Part shown: positions 7,026-14,460 of the stretch, piece by piece | Position numbering within the stretch: the stretch's first letter is position 1 | How the letters are laid out: each line of letters begins with the position of its first letter | Assembly: GCA_900547765.1 (NCBI GenBank) | Contig: URIA01000032.1 | Coordinates: 1 to 24,926 of the forward strand | DNA from: an uncultured Collinsella sp. | Lineage (GTDB): Bacteria > Actinomycetota > Coriobacteriia > Coriobacteriales > Coriobacteriaceae | Length of the DNA stretch: 24,926 nucleotides | Direction: 5' to 3' | Position numbers and translations under genes: made by a program | Notes under the pieces: model-generated | Told to the model about the DNA's origin: nothing | Seen by the model: only the letters and a program-made list of their open reading frames with translations | Databases searched by the model: none

Positions 7026-7868
7026 ATGATTGTGTTTTCCGATATGGATGGAACGCTGCTGACGAGTGATAAGCAGATGAGCGACGCCACCTGGGCGATG
7101 CTCGACGAGCTTGCGCGCCGCGGTATTGAGTTTGTTCCCTGCACGGGACGTCCACTGTCGGGCATCTTTGAGCCCATTCTCGCCCATCCCGCCGTGCATT
7201 ACGCGGTCTGTGCCAACGGCGCCAGCGTCTGGCAGCTCGACGAGGATACGCCCACCGACGCCTCGCGCGCCACGTGCATCTTGAGCCGTCCGCTCGACCG
7301 TGGCATTGCCCACCGCATCCATCGCATTGCCGCCGGCCACGATGTGACCTTCGATATCTTCGCGGATGGGCAGTGCTTCCTCCCCCGCTCGCTATACGGG
7401 CGTCTGGATGAGTTCTGTGGCGGCGACCCCCACATCGCGGCTTCGCTCAAGCGCACACGAACGCCGATCGACATGAATATCGACAGCAAGATCGACGAGG
7501 TCGAGACGCTCGAACGCATCGCTATGTACTGGCACGACCCCGCCGATCGCGACGCCATCGCGGCGGCGCTCGACACGCTCGGAGGCATTGAGGTCACGCG
7601 TTCGTACGCCATGAATATCGAGGTTATGGGCGAAGGCGCCACCAAGGGAACGGCCCTCACGTGGCTGTGTGAGCATCTGGGCGAGCGTCTCGCCGACGCC
7701 TGGGCGTTCGGCGACAACATCAACGACATCCCCATGCTGCAGGCAGCGGGCCATGGCATGGCCATGATCAACGCCGAGCCCGAAGATCGCGAGGCCGCCG
7801 ACGCCATCACCGAATACGACAACGACCACGACGGCGTCGCCCGCACCATCATGGCCGCCCTCGCCTAG
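7026..7868 (+). CDS. Cof-type HAD-IIB family hydrolase
   Basis: A 280-residue cytosolic Mg-dependent phosphatase of the haloacid dehalogenase superfamily, Cof/YidA-like, probably acting on small phosphorylated metabolites. Motif I is DMDGT (6-10, nucleophile Asp6), motif II Thr40 in CTGR, motif III Lys207 in GATKG, and motif IV GDNIND (229-234). The C2B cap lies between motifs II and III. AAAGGG nine bases before the ATG supports the start. It is convergent with a second HAD gene. Its TAG stop is the first triplet of the TAGTCATTGG sequence that begins a REP-like repeat. The substrate is not predictable. Confidence 0.92.
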   Translation: MIVFSDMDGTLLTSDKQMSDATWAMLDELARRGIEFVPCTGRPLSGIFEPILAHPAVHYAVCANGASVWQLDEDTPTDASRATCILSRPLDRGIAHRIHRIAAGHDVTFDIFADGQCFLPRSLYGRLDEFCGGDPHIAASLKRTRTPIDMNIDSKIDEVETLERIAMYWHDPADRDAIAAALDTLGGIEVTRSYAMNIEVMGEGATKGTALTWLCEHLGERLADAWAFGDNINDIPMLQAAGHGMAMINAEPEDREAADAITEYDNDHDGVARTIMAALA

Positions 7869-7878
7869 TCATTGGTCA

Positions 7879-7977
7879 GTCATTGGGGACGTTCTTAAAC
7901 GACTAGTCACTGGGGACACTCTTCGCAAAAAGCTGCAAGGACTGTCCCCCACTGTCGGCAGAAAAGGAACGTCCCCA
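7879..7977. repeat. REP-like nested inverted repeat (left copy)
   Basis: Between convergent HAD genes, TGGGGACGTTC (7884-7894) pairs perfectly with GAACGTCCCCA (7967-7977), and inside it TGGGGACA (7911-7918) pairs with TGTCCCC (7943-7949). The left half (7879-7925) matches the reverse complement of 8942-8988 at about 42 of 47 positions. The GGGGAC/GTCCCC palindromic style is like REP elements moved by Y1/RAYT transposases; that link is inference. It may also act as a transcript 3' end hairpin for both genes. Confidence 0.7.
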
Positions 7978-7986
7978 TCTGCCGGA

Positions 7987-8781
7987 TTAGGAGAGACTCT
8001 CCAGCACGCGACGGAGCTCCTGCTGGACGGCGTGGTCGCGGTTACAACCCACCACGCGATCGGCCACCGCCTTGAGCGCGGGGCGCGCGTTTTCCATCGC
8101 GCAGCCCGTGCCGACAAAGCGAATGATCTCGTAGTCGTTCATCGAGTCGCCAAACGCCATGACCTCGTCGCGACCAATGCCGTAATGCTCCGCGAGCTGC
8201 GCGATACCCGAGGCCTTCGACACACCGGGCTGCATGGCATCGATCCACGCGTTGCCCGAAGGCGCAAAAGTAAAGAGCTGACCAAGTTCGCGCTGTAGCA
8301 CGTACGCACTGTCCATAACCGCACTGTCGTCGCAAAAGATACTCGCTTTGATGATATTTACGCTGGGATCGGGCAGCTCCCAAATACGCTCGGCATTGGG
8401 AAGGTCCTTATCGACCTCACGCACGAACTTGCACTCGTCATCGAGCAGGAAGGACTTGGTTCGGTCAAAGAGCGCAAGATGCAGATTGGGAAACGTCCTG
8501 ACGGCTTGGGCGAGCCTTCGAATCGCCAGGTGGGAATACACCTCACGGTCTACCATCTTACCGTCGGCGTAGACTTGGGCGCCGTTAGCGGCGACAAAGT
8601 CCATCTTGTCGCGAACGGGCGCAAAGAACTCGCACAGGCGATCGTAGCGACGACCTGACGATGCGGCGAAATGCACGCCATGCTCGTGTAGCGCCAGAAT
8701 CAGTTCGTAGGTCTCGGGAGGCACCTGGCCGTTTTCGTCAAGCAGTGTGCCGTCCATATCGGATGCAATCAGTTTAAACAT
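7987..8781 (-). CDS. Cof-type HAD-IIB family hydrolase (second copy)
   Basis: A 264-residue HAD phosphatase of the same Cof class as its convergent neighbour, but only distantly similar to it. Motif I is DMDGT (8-12), motif II Ser42 in SSGR, motif III Lys189 in GVSKASG, and motif IV GDSMND (211-216). It probably dephosphorylates a small cytosolic metabolite. The ATG is preceded by AAGGGAGC at good spacing, but that ribosome binding site lies in the descending arm of a long hairpin (8787-8848), so translation or transcription may be controlled there. The gene sits between two inverted REP-like repeats, about 1 kb apart. Confidence 0.92.
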   Translation of the reverse strand: MFKLIASDMDGTLLDENGQVPPETYELILALHEHGVHFAASSGRRYDRLCEFFAPVRDKMDFVAANGAQVYADGKMVDREVYSHLAIRRLAQAVRTFPNLHLALFDRTKSFLLDDECKFVREVDKDLPNAERIWELPDPSVNIIKASIFCDDSAVMDSAYVLQRELGQLFTFAPSGNAWIDAMQPGVSKASGIAQLAEHYGIGRDEVMAFGDSMNDYEIIRFVGTGCAMENARPALKAVADRVVGCNRDHAVQQELRRVLESLS

Positions 8782-8786
8782 AGAAA

Positions 8787-8848
8787 AGCTCCCTTCGGGC
8801 TTGTTGGAATCGAACGTGTATCCGATTCCAACGTACCCAAAGGGAGCT
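8787..8848 (-). promoter_or_regulatory. Leader hairpin burying the ribosome binding site of the HAD gene
   Basis: On the minus strand the leader folds as AGCTCCCTT (8848-8840) with AAGGGAGCT (8795-8787), then GGG/CCC after one mismatch, then GTTGGAATCG (8832-8823) with CGATTCCAAC (8812-8803) around a 10-base loop. About 22 pairs. The AAGGGAG Shine-Dalgarno is in the 3' arm, followed by TTTTCT and the ATG. It could block translation or act as a short-tract terminator/attenuator. No known riboswitch core was recognised. Confidence 0.6.
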
Positions 8849-8941
8849 CAAATAAGACTCCGCGGGCGTAAACGTTACATAGACCTGGCAAATAGCTCAC
8901 GCGTGCCAGAGAGCCCACGACCGCGGCGGCAGGCGACACAC

Positions 8942-8993
8942 GGAAGAGTGTCCCCGACGACTAGTCGTTTAAGAACGTCCCCGATGACTAGTC
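8942..8993. repeat. REP-like repeat (right copy, inverted)
   Basis: This is the inverted partner of 7879-7925, with about 42 of 47 positions matching; both contain GTTCTTAAACGACTAGTC and GGGGACACTCTTC on the same strand of the repeat. It includes a perfect palindrome ACGACTAGTCGT (8957-8968). The second half of the left copy is absent. It directly follows the adenine deaminase coding region, whose TAG stop (8988-8990) falls at its edge. Confidence 0.7.
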
Positions 8994-10808
8994 GGCGTAG
9001 GTGAAGGTGGTGACGTCGAACATGCCCTCGGGGCGGATGCGGAGCGTCGGGATCACCGGCAGGGGCAGGAAGATGATGCCCATGATGGGGTCGAGCGGCG
9101 GCTCGATGCCCATGGCGCGCGCCTTGACCATAAAGTCGTCGTGCTGCGCGGCGACATCCTCGGCCGTGCCCTCGCTCATCAGGCCACCGAGCGCCAGCGG
9201 GATGCGCGCTACGACCTCGCCATCGCGTACCAGCACGTGGCCGCCCTGGCCAACAGCCTCGACGGCAGCCATCATGTCGGCCGCGTTGTCGCCCACCACG
9301 CACACGTTGTGCGAATCGTGGCCAATCGTCGAGGCGATGGCACCGCCCGTGATGGTAAAGCCGCGCACCCAGCCGCGACCAATGTGCTTGCCAACAAGAC
9401 CCAGGCCCGCAGGACCATCACCGTCGGCGCCCTCGGCCTGCAGTGACACGCCGCGGCCGTGGCGCTCGATCAGCATAATGCGGCGCAGGCCCTCGGCGCT
9501 CTCGGGGCGAGCCATGCCCGTGATGGCCTTACCCGGCACCACGTCAATCACGGCCTCGCCCGGCTTAAAGGCATAGTCAAACACGTCGAGCGAAAGCTTC
9601 GGCAGCTTAACGGAGGCGCGCAGCTCATCGGCAAGGGCCGCAACCTCGGCCATCTCGGGTGCGATCTCGCCCACAAAGGTGCCGTCCTGCGCCACCAGAG
9701 CACCGGCGGCATATACGCGATGCGGAGCCTTGGCAAACGTCAGGTCATCGAGCAACAGCAGGTCGGCGCGTTTGCCCGGGGCGATCGCGCCACGGAGCTC
9801 ATGCGGGTCGCGACAGCCGTGGTCCAGGCCAAATGCCTCAGCCGTGGAAAGGGACGCCATGGAGATGGCGACCACCGGGTCGATGCCGGCCTCGATGGCC
9901 ACGCGGCAGGCATTGTCGATCATGCCGGTCGAAAGAGCATCGGAGGGAGCGCGGTCGTCGGTCGCAAAGCAGCAGCGGCGGGCGCGGGCAGGGTTCTCCA
10001 GCAGCATCGGAGACAAATTGGCCAGGTCGTGGCTGCACGTGCCCTCACGCAGCATCACATACATGCCGCGGGACAGCTTGTCGAGCGCCTCCTCGGGAAT
10101 CGTCGACTCGTGGTCGGCGATAATGCCCGCTGCGGCATAGGCGTTGAGGTCCATACCGGCAACGAGCGGCGCGTGGCCGTCAACCTGCTTGGACGGCGTC
10201 TGGTTGGCAGCATCGATGCGGGCACAGGTCTCGGGGTCGGCCATAAAGACGCCCGGCAGGTTCATCATTTCGCCCAGACCAAAGACATCGCCCGGATGCT
10301 CGGCAAAAAACGCCTGCATGTCAGCGGCGGTAATCACAGCGCCCGCTTGCTCGTCGGGCAGTGCGGGCACGCACGAAGGCATCATGTACTTGATGGAGAT
10401 GGGCGCACGACGACCATCCTCGATCATAAAGCGCAGGCCGTCGAGACCGACAACATTGGCAATCTCGTGGCTGTCGGCAATGGCGGTGGTAGTACCGCGC
10501 GTCGCGGCCATGCGAGCATACTCGGCGGGACGGATGTTCGAGGACTCAATGTGCAGATGCCCGTCAATAAAACCGGGAGCGAGATAGCGACCCTGGCAGT
10601 CGACGACCTCAGTTGCCTCGTAGGTGCCAGCGGCATCGTCGCGACCATCGTAGAGCACGCCGACGATCACACCGTCCTTGACGGCAACGCTACCGGGCGC
10701 CACACGCTGGCCATACACGTCGACGATCTGCGCATTGGTAAACAGCGTGTCGACGGGCACGCGACCCTCGGCTGCATCGATCACAGACCTCATGACCTCA
10801 ACGGACAT
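8988..10808 (-). CDS. ade: Adenine deaminase
   Basis: Hydrolyses adenine to hypoxanthine and ammonia in purine salvage. A 606-residue amidohydrolase, the usual length for the ADE family. Metal-site residues can be seen: APGFIDGHLHIESS with His84 and His86, GEMMN with Glu180, DGHAP with His212, ADHEST with His233, and FATDDR with Asp284. The C-terminal part holds GGAIASTIGHDSHN and ends with LPLPVIPTLRIRPEG, both typical of this family. The start at 10808 is chosen because AAAGGAG lies five bases upstream; the reading frame stays open further upstream without a binding site. Its short leader contains a terminator-like hairpin (10829-10864). The stop lies at the edge of a REP-like repeat. Confidence 0.95.
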   Translation of the reverse strand: MSVEVMRSVIDAAEGRVPVDTLFTNAQIVDVYGQRVAPGSVAVKDGVIVGVLYDGRDDAAGTYEATEVVDCQGRYLAPGFIDGHLHIESSNIRPAEYARMAATRGTTTAIADSHEIANVVGLDGLRFMIEDGRRAPISIKYMMPSCVPALPDEQAGAVITAADMQAFFAEHPGDVFGLGEMMNLPGVFMADPETCARIDAANQTPSKQVDGHAPLVAGMDLNAYAAAGIIADHESTIPEEALDKLSRGMYVMLREGTCSHDLANLSPMLLENPARARRCCFATDDRAPSDALSTGMIDNACRVAIEAGIDPVVAISMASLSTAEAFGLDHGCRDPHELRGAIAPGKRADLLLLDDLTFAKAPHRVYAAGALVAQDGTFVGEIAPEMAEVAALADELRASVKLPKLSLDVFDYAFKPGEAVIDVVPGKAITGMARPESAEGLRRIMLIERHGRGVSLQAEGADGDGPAGLGLVGKHIGRGWVRGFTITGGAIASTIGHDSHNVCVVGDNAADMMAAVEAVGQGGHVLVRDGEVVARIPLALGGLMSEGTAEDVAAQHDDFMVKARAMGIEPPLDPIMGIIFLPLPVIPTLRIRPEGMFDVTTFTYAD

Positions 10809-10828
10809 ACATACTCCTTTAACCGTAG

Positions 10829-10864
10829 AAAAAAGCTGCGGAGCGGACAGACCTTCACCGCAGC
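10829..10864 (-). terminator. Terminator-like hairpin in the ade leader (possible attenuator)
   Basis: On the minus strand GCTGCGG (10864-10858) pairs with CCGCAGC (10841-10835) and is followed by TTTTTT (10834-10829), then by the ribosome binding site and start of ade. A stem plus six T's is a standard intrinsic terminator form. Placed between the promoter and the gene, it suggests attenuation, though the tyrS terminator already lies upstream. Confidence 0.6.
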
Positions 10865-10876
10865 AAGCCAATAGCC

Positions 10877-10882
10877 ATTGTA
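10877..10882 (-). promoter_or_regulatory. Possible -10 box for ade
   Basis: TACAAT on the minus strand, about 70 bases before the ade start and just before the leader hairpin. No clear -35 box is visible 16-18 bases upstream, so this is a weak call. Confidence 0.3.
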
Positions 10883-10935
10883 TGCCCAAAAGAAAGTCCC
10901 GCTAACACCCCTTCCGCTTAACGGCACCGCCAAAT

Positions 10936-10958
10936 GATCCCTCCGTCCCCAAGGGATC
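10936..10958. repeat. 7-bp inverted repeat containing GTCCCC
   Basis: GATCCCT (10936-10942) and AGGGATC (10952-10958) are perfect inverted arms around CCGTCCCCA. It lies between the tyrS terminator and the ade promoter region. It shares only the GTCCCC core with the REP-like repeats at 7879-7977. Confidence 0.3.
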
Positions 10959-10966
10959 GTCGTAAC

Positions 10967-11004
10967 CAAAAAGGCCGCAGTCGGGATTCCCGGCTGCGGC
11001 CTTA
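10967..11004 (-). terminator. Rho-independent terminator after tyrS
   Basis: On the minus strand AAGGCCGCAG (to about 10994), CGGGA and TCCCG make a long GC-rich stem with CTGCGGCCTT, then TTTTT ending near 10967. It follows the tyrS stop by about 25 bases. Confidence 0.92.
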
Positions 11005-11030
11005 TTGCACTTGTGAGGTCAACTCGCTCG

Positions 11031-12242
11031 TTAGACTAACTTAAAGCCCTTGCGCTTGCCCACGGAGAGGGTGTCGCCCAGCTTGAGGGCGCTCGGATCG
11101 ATGTTGTAGCTCTTGGAAGCCACAGCCTTGCCGTTGATCTTGACGCCGCCGCCGTCGATGTCGCGGCGGGCCTGACCGGCGCTGGCCGAAAGGCCCAGGT
11201 CCTTGAGCAGGCCAGCGAGGTAAATCTGGCCCTCGTCGTTGACGGTCAGCTCAACGTGCTTCTCGGGGAAGTCGGCAAGCTGGCCCTCCTTGAACACACG
11301 GTCGAACTCGGCCTGAGCCTCGTCGCCGGCGCCAGCACCGTGGTAGGTGTCGCACAGGTCGCGGCCTAGAGCGCGCTTGAGCTCGTAGGGGTCGGCGGAG
11401 CCATCGGCCAGGGCGGCATCGATCTTGTCGACCTCGGCCGGGGCGAGCGAGCTGGCCAGACGATAGTACTTGCCGATCATCTCGTCGGGGATGGACATGG
11501 TCTTGCCGAACATATCCTTGGGAGCGTCGGTCAGGCCGATGTAGTTGCCATAGGACTTGGACATCTTGCGCACGCCGTCGGTGCCCTCGAGCAGCGGCAT
11601 GGTGAGCGCAATCTGCGGCTCCATGCCCATCTTCTCCATGAGCTCGCGGCCGGCGAGCAGGTTGAAGAGCTGGTCGGTGCCGCCCATCTCGACGTCGGCC
11701 TTGATCTGAACGGAGTCGAAGGCCTGCATCACGGGATACAGGAACTCATGCAGGGCGATCGGCGTCTGGGACTGGTAGCGCTTGGTAAAGTCGTCGCGCT
11801 CAAGGATGCGAGCGACGGTGAACTTGGAGCACACCTGCAGCAGGCCGGCCAGGTCCATCGAAAGGATCCAGTCGCCGTTGTGCACGATGGTGGTCTTCTC
11901 GGGGTCCAGAATCTTCATGGCCTGGCTCACGTAGGTCTCGGCGTTGGCCTCGATCTGCTCCTGCGAAAGCTGCGGACGCGTGGAGTTCTTGCCCGAAGGG
12001 TCGCCGATCAGCGCGGTGCCGTTGCCGATGATGAGGGTGACGTTGTGGCCCAGGTCCTGGAACTGACGCATCTTGCGCAGGGGCACGGCATGGCCCAGGT
12101 GCAGGTCGGGGCTGGTGGGATCGACGCCGAGCTTGATGTTGAGGGGCTCGCCCTTCTCAAGCTTCTTGCGAAGGTCGGCCTCGGGGACGATCTGCGCTGC
12201 ACCCGAGGTGATGATACGCATTTGCTCGTCAACAGACAGCAT
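11031..12242 (-). CDS. tyrS: Tyrosyl-tRNA synthetase
   Basis: Charges tRNA-Tyr with tyrosine in the cytosol. A 403-residue class I synthetase with the HIGH-type motif HLGH (48-51), KMSKS (226-230), a GGTDQ motif (187-191) in the tyrosine/ATP site region, and a C-terminal S4 RNA-binding domain (about 335-403) with SASAGQARRDIDGGGVKING. The HLGH form and sequence around DLHLGHAVPLRKMRQFQDLG fit the TyrS2/TyrZ-like subgroup. AAAGGAGG before the ATG supports the start. It lies 97 bases after the U32 peptidase gene on the same strand and may share its transcript. No T-box was recognised in the short leader. A strong terminator follows. Confidence 0.97.
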   Translation of the reverse strand: MLSVDEQMRIITSGAAQIVPEADLRKKLEKGEPLNIKLGVDPTSPDLHLGHAVPLRKMRQFQDLGHNVTLIIGNGTALIGDPSGKNSTRPQLSQEQIEANAETYVSQAMKILDPEKTTIVHNGDWILSMDLAGLLQVCSKFTVARILERDDFTKRYQSQTPIALHEFLYPVMQAFDSVQIKADVEMGGTDQLFNLLAGRELMEKMGMEPQIALTMPLLEGTDGVRKMSKSYGNYIGLTDAPKDMFGKTMSIPDEMIGKYYRLASSLAPAEVDKIDAALADGSADPYELKRALGRDLCDTYHGAGAGDEAQAEFDRVFKEGQLADFPEKHVELTVNDEGQIYLAGLLKDLGLSASAGQARRDIDGGGVKINGKAVASKSYNIDPSALKLGDTLSVGKRKGFKLV

Positions 12243-12263
12243 TGGGTATCCTCCTTTTGCTAT

Positions 12264-12290
12264 AGCACCCTCACCGGATACGGCGGTGCT
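12264..12290 (-). other. Small leader hairpin before tyrS
   Basis: AGCACC (12264-12269) and GGTGCT (12285-12290) form perfect 6-bp arms with a 15-base loop, just before the tyrS ribosome binding site. No T-run and no T-box sequence were seen. Function unknown. Confidence 0.3.
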
Positions 12291-12339
12291 GGAAGTTCAT
12301 AAACTCTCTTATGATAACCAAAACGGCGCGGCCGAACAC

Positions 12340-14298
12340 CTACGACAGGAAAATCCTCGTCCTGCCGCACGCGTCGATAACGACCGGCAAACGCGTGCCG
12401 TCACGTTCGACCAAAAAGCGCGCCCGCTGACGACGCAAGCAGTCGCGGCAACGGACCTGTCCCGTCGCATCGGTGACGCAGACGCCCTCGGCGGTCAGCA
12501 GGCAGTGCTCGCACACCATAAGCTCGGGACGGTCGGCGTCGACCGGACCCAAGACGCCGGGCTCAGCAGCCAGTTCGGCAATACGCTCCGCATCATTGCC
12601 GAGCAACTCGGCCGGCAAGTACACCCACCCCGCACCAAGTCCGCGCAGCCAGGTAAGCGTGGCCCGATTCGCGCAGAACACCGGCGCCGCCACGTCAAAC
12701 GTCACGCCCAGCTCGCGAGCGATCACCACCTGTCCTAGGTTGCGGCAGACGACGCGCCCGGCACGCTGCATCAGTGAGCAGGTCCGGTCAGCGTCACCCG
12801 TGCGGCACACCTCGTCAAGCACCACAACGGCGTCGGACAAATCGAGTCCTCCGCGCGGGTCGGCATCCATCAGCTGCCAAGCAAAAACCATGCGAGTGGG
12901 AACCGCGCACTCCACCAACTCCGTCGACGCACCGCCATCCACCGCAACGTCCTCAAAGGGCAGTGCCTCAACGGCACGTGCAACGGGCGCAATCGCATCC
13001 GCCTCGGCCCGCATGCGCTCCAACACCGCCGCCGTCTGATCCAACACGCCGGCGCTGCGAATCAGGTATACCTCGCAGCCCGTGTCCACCTTACGCTTGC
13101 AATGCACGACGACGCGCTTCCCCGCTGCGGCATCCACCGGGCAGGGCACCTGCGGCCAGCGCTTAGGCACATCGGGACGCGCGTCGACACCCGGATAAAA
13201 CCGAATCTCGAGCGTGTCACCCGCCGCCACGGCGGCGTCGAGCTCAACGGTCACCTCTTCGTGGCCCACAGCGACCAAGCGCCCCACGCGCACGCCCTGG
13301 TTAATCGCACGCTCAAAGCTCATCAGCTCGGCACCCGAACGCCCTCGCAGGTACGCATCGGTAAACCCACGGTTAAACGACCTTCCCAGCTCGCGCTCAA
13401 GCTCTTCCACGGCACCGGAGTCCCACGCGCCGTCGCACAGCATATCGAGTGCCCGGCGCCACACCCGCACCACGTTGAATACGTAATCGGGGTTCTTCAT
13501 TCGCCCCTCGATCTTGAGCGACGCCACGCCGGCATCTACAAGCTCAGGCAGATGTGCAATACCCAGATAGTCGCGCGGGCACAGCAGGCGATCTCCCTCG
13601 ACGGCGACAACGCTCTGTCCCGCCTCGTCCACCAGGTCGTACGCCAGACGGCACGGCTGCGTGCAGTCGCCGCGCATCGCCGAGCGCCCACGCCGCAGGG
13701 CCGAGAACTCGCACGCCCCCGAATAGCCGATGCAAATCGCACCGTGGCAGAATACCTCGATGGGCACGCCCGTGGCACATAGCGCCGCAATCTCGTCGAC
13801 CGTCAGCTCGCGTGCCGTCGTCACGCGCTCGACCCCCAGCTCATCGGCGGCAAGTCGCACGGCACCCTCGCTATGAGCGCCCGCCTGCGTGGACAGGTGA
13901 ATCTCGACCCCGGGAATCGCCGCGCGCAGCGCGCAGGCCAACCCGGCATCGGCCACAATCAGAGCATCGGCGCCCAGCTCCAGTGCATGAGCTCCCAACG
14001 CCACCGCGTCGGACAACTCATCGTCAAACACGAACACGTTGAGCGTCACGTACACACGCACGCCATGGGTATGCGCCACGGCGCAGCCGCGCGCAAACTC
14101 GTCGTCGGTAAAACCGTGGGCGCTCACACGGGCGTTAAAGCCGCCCAACCCCGCATAGATGGCATCGGCGCCCGCGGCGATGGCCGCAAGCATCTGGTCG
14201 AGTCCGCCCGCCGGCGCCAGCAACTCGGGCAGCGCCGCACCGGCAGCATCCAATCCAGTCTCGTGTTGTCCGCTCGGCCCCATCGCCCGAATCGCCAT
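12340..14298 (-). CDS. U32 family peptidase-like protein, RlhA-like
   Basis: A 652-residue protein of peptidase family U32 with the C-terminal DUF3656 region. E. coli RlhA (YdcP), which with this layout hydroxylates cytidine 2501 of 23S rRNA, is almost the same length, so rRNA modification is more likely than proteolysis. The N-terminal TIM-barrel part starts with PELLAPAGGLDQMLAAIAAG. The U32 signature EVFCHGAICIGYSGACEFS is at residues 181-199, with Cys 184, 189 and 196, and a further GDCTQPCR follows, fitting iron-sulfur ligands. The DUF3656 region begins near LMSFERAINQGVRVGR. An extra C-terminal CEHC...CRDC set looks like a zinc or cluster site. TAAGGAG seven bases before the ATG at 14298 decides the start. 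Confidence 0.88.
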   Translation of the reverse strand: MAIRAMGPSGQHETGLDAAGAALPELLAPAGGLDQMLAAIAAGADAIYAGLGGFNARVSAHGFTDDEFARGCAVAHTHGVRVYVTLNVFVFDDELSDAVALGAHALELGADALIVADAGLACALRAAIPGVEIHLSTQAGAHSEGAVRLAADELGVERVTTARELTVDEIAALCATGVPIEVFCHGAICIGYSGACEFSALRRGRSAMRGDCTQPCRLAYDLVDEAGQSVVAVEGDRLLCPRDYLGIAHLPELVDAGVASLKIEGRMKNPDYVFNVVRVWRRALDMLCDGAWDSGAVEELERELGRSFNRGFTDAYLRGRSGAELMSFERAINQGVRVGRLVAVGHEEVTVELDAAVAAGDTLEIRFYPGVDARPDVPKRWPQVPCPVDAAAGKRVVVHCKRKVDTGCEVYLIRSAGVLDQTAAVLERMRAEADAIAPVARAVEALPFEDVAVDGGASTELVECAVPTRMVFAWQLMDADPRGGLDLSDAVVVLDEVCRTGDADRTCSLMQRAGRVVCRNLGQVVIARELGVTFDVAAPVFCANRATLTWLRGLGAGWVYLPAELLGNDAERIAELAAEPGVLGPVDADRPELMVCEHCLLTAEGVCVTDATGQVRCRDCLRRQRARFLVERDGTRLPVVIDACGRTRIFLS

Positions 14299-14460
14299 CG
14301 GCAAACTCCTTACCAAGGTATGCATTCACTCTGAAAAATGCCGTCTTCCAGCATACACGAGGCCTCGCGCGCCCCGTTTGGTTTATCGTGTAATAACTTA
14401 TGTCCATCCTGCCCCGACGGCACATCCACCGTCCGGCACGACATACCTGGAGGTCAATAT
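14299..14460. promoter_or_regulatory. Divergent promoter region, U32 gene / PBP gene
   Basis: The 162 bases between these divergent genes must hold both promoters. An AT-rich patch around 14377-14400 is the best candidate, but I see no clear -35/-10 pair. A perfect 10-bp palindrome CGAGGCCTCG lies at 14358-14367, and GACGG/CCGTC arms lie near 14415-14432. Confidence 0.4.

Noticed and set aside
9459..10874. Long open reading frame antisense to adenine deaminase (471 codons)
   Set aside because: Composition is His/Arg/Gly-rich without motifs; the deaminase on the other strand is complete.
10809..11030. Purine riboswitch before ade
   Set aside because: No TATA...ATGG type three-way junction core was found; only a terminator-like hairpin is present.
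12243..12339. T-box riboswitch before tyrS
   Set aside because: The leader is under 100 bases and lacks the TGGNACCGCG antiterminator core.
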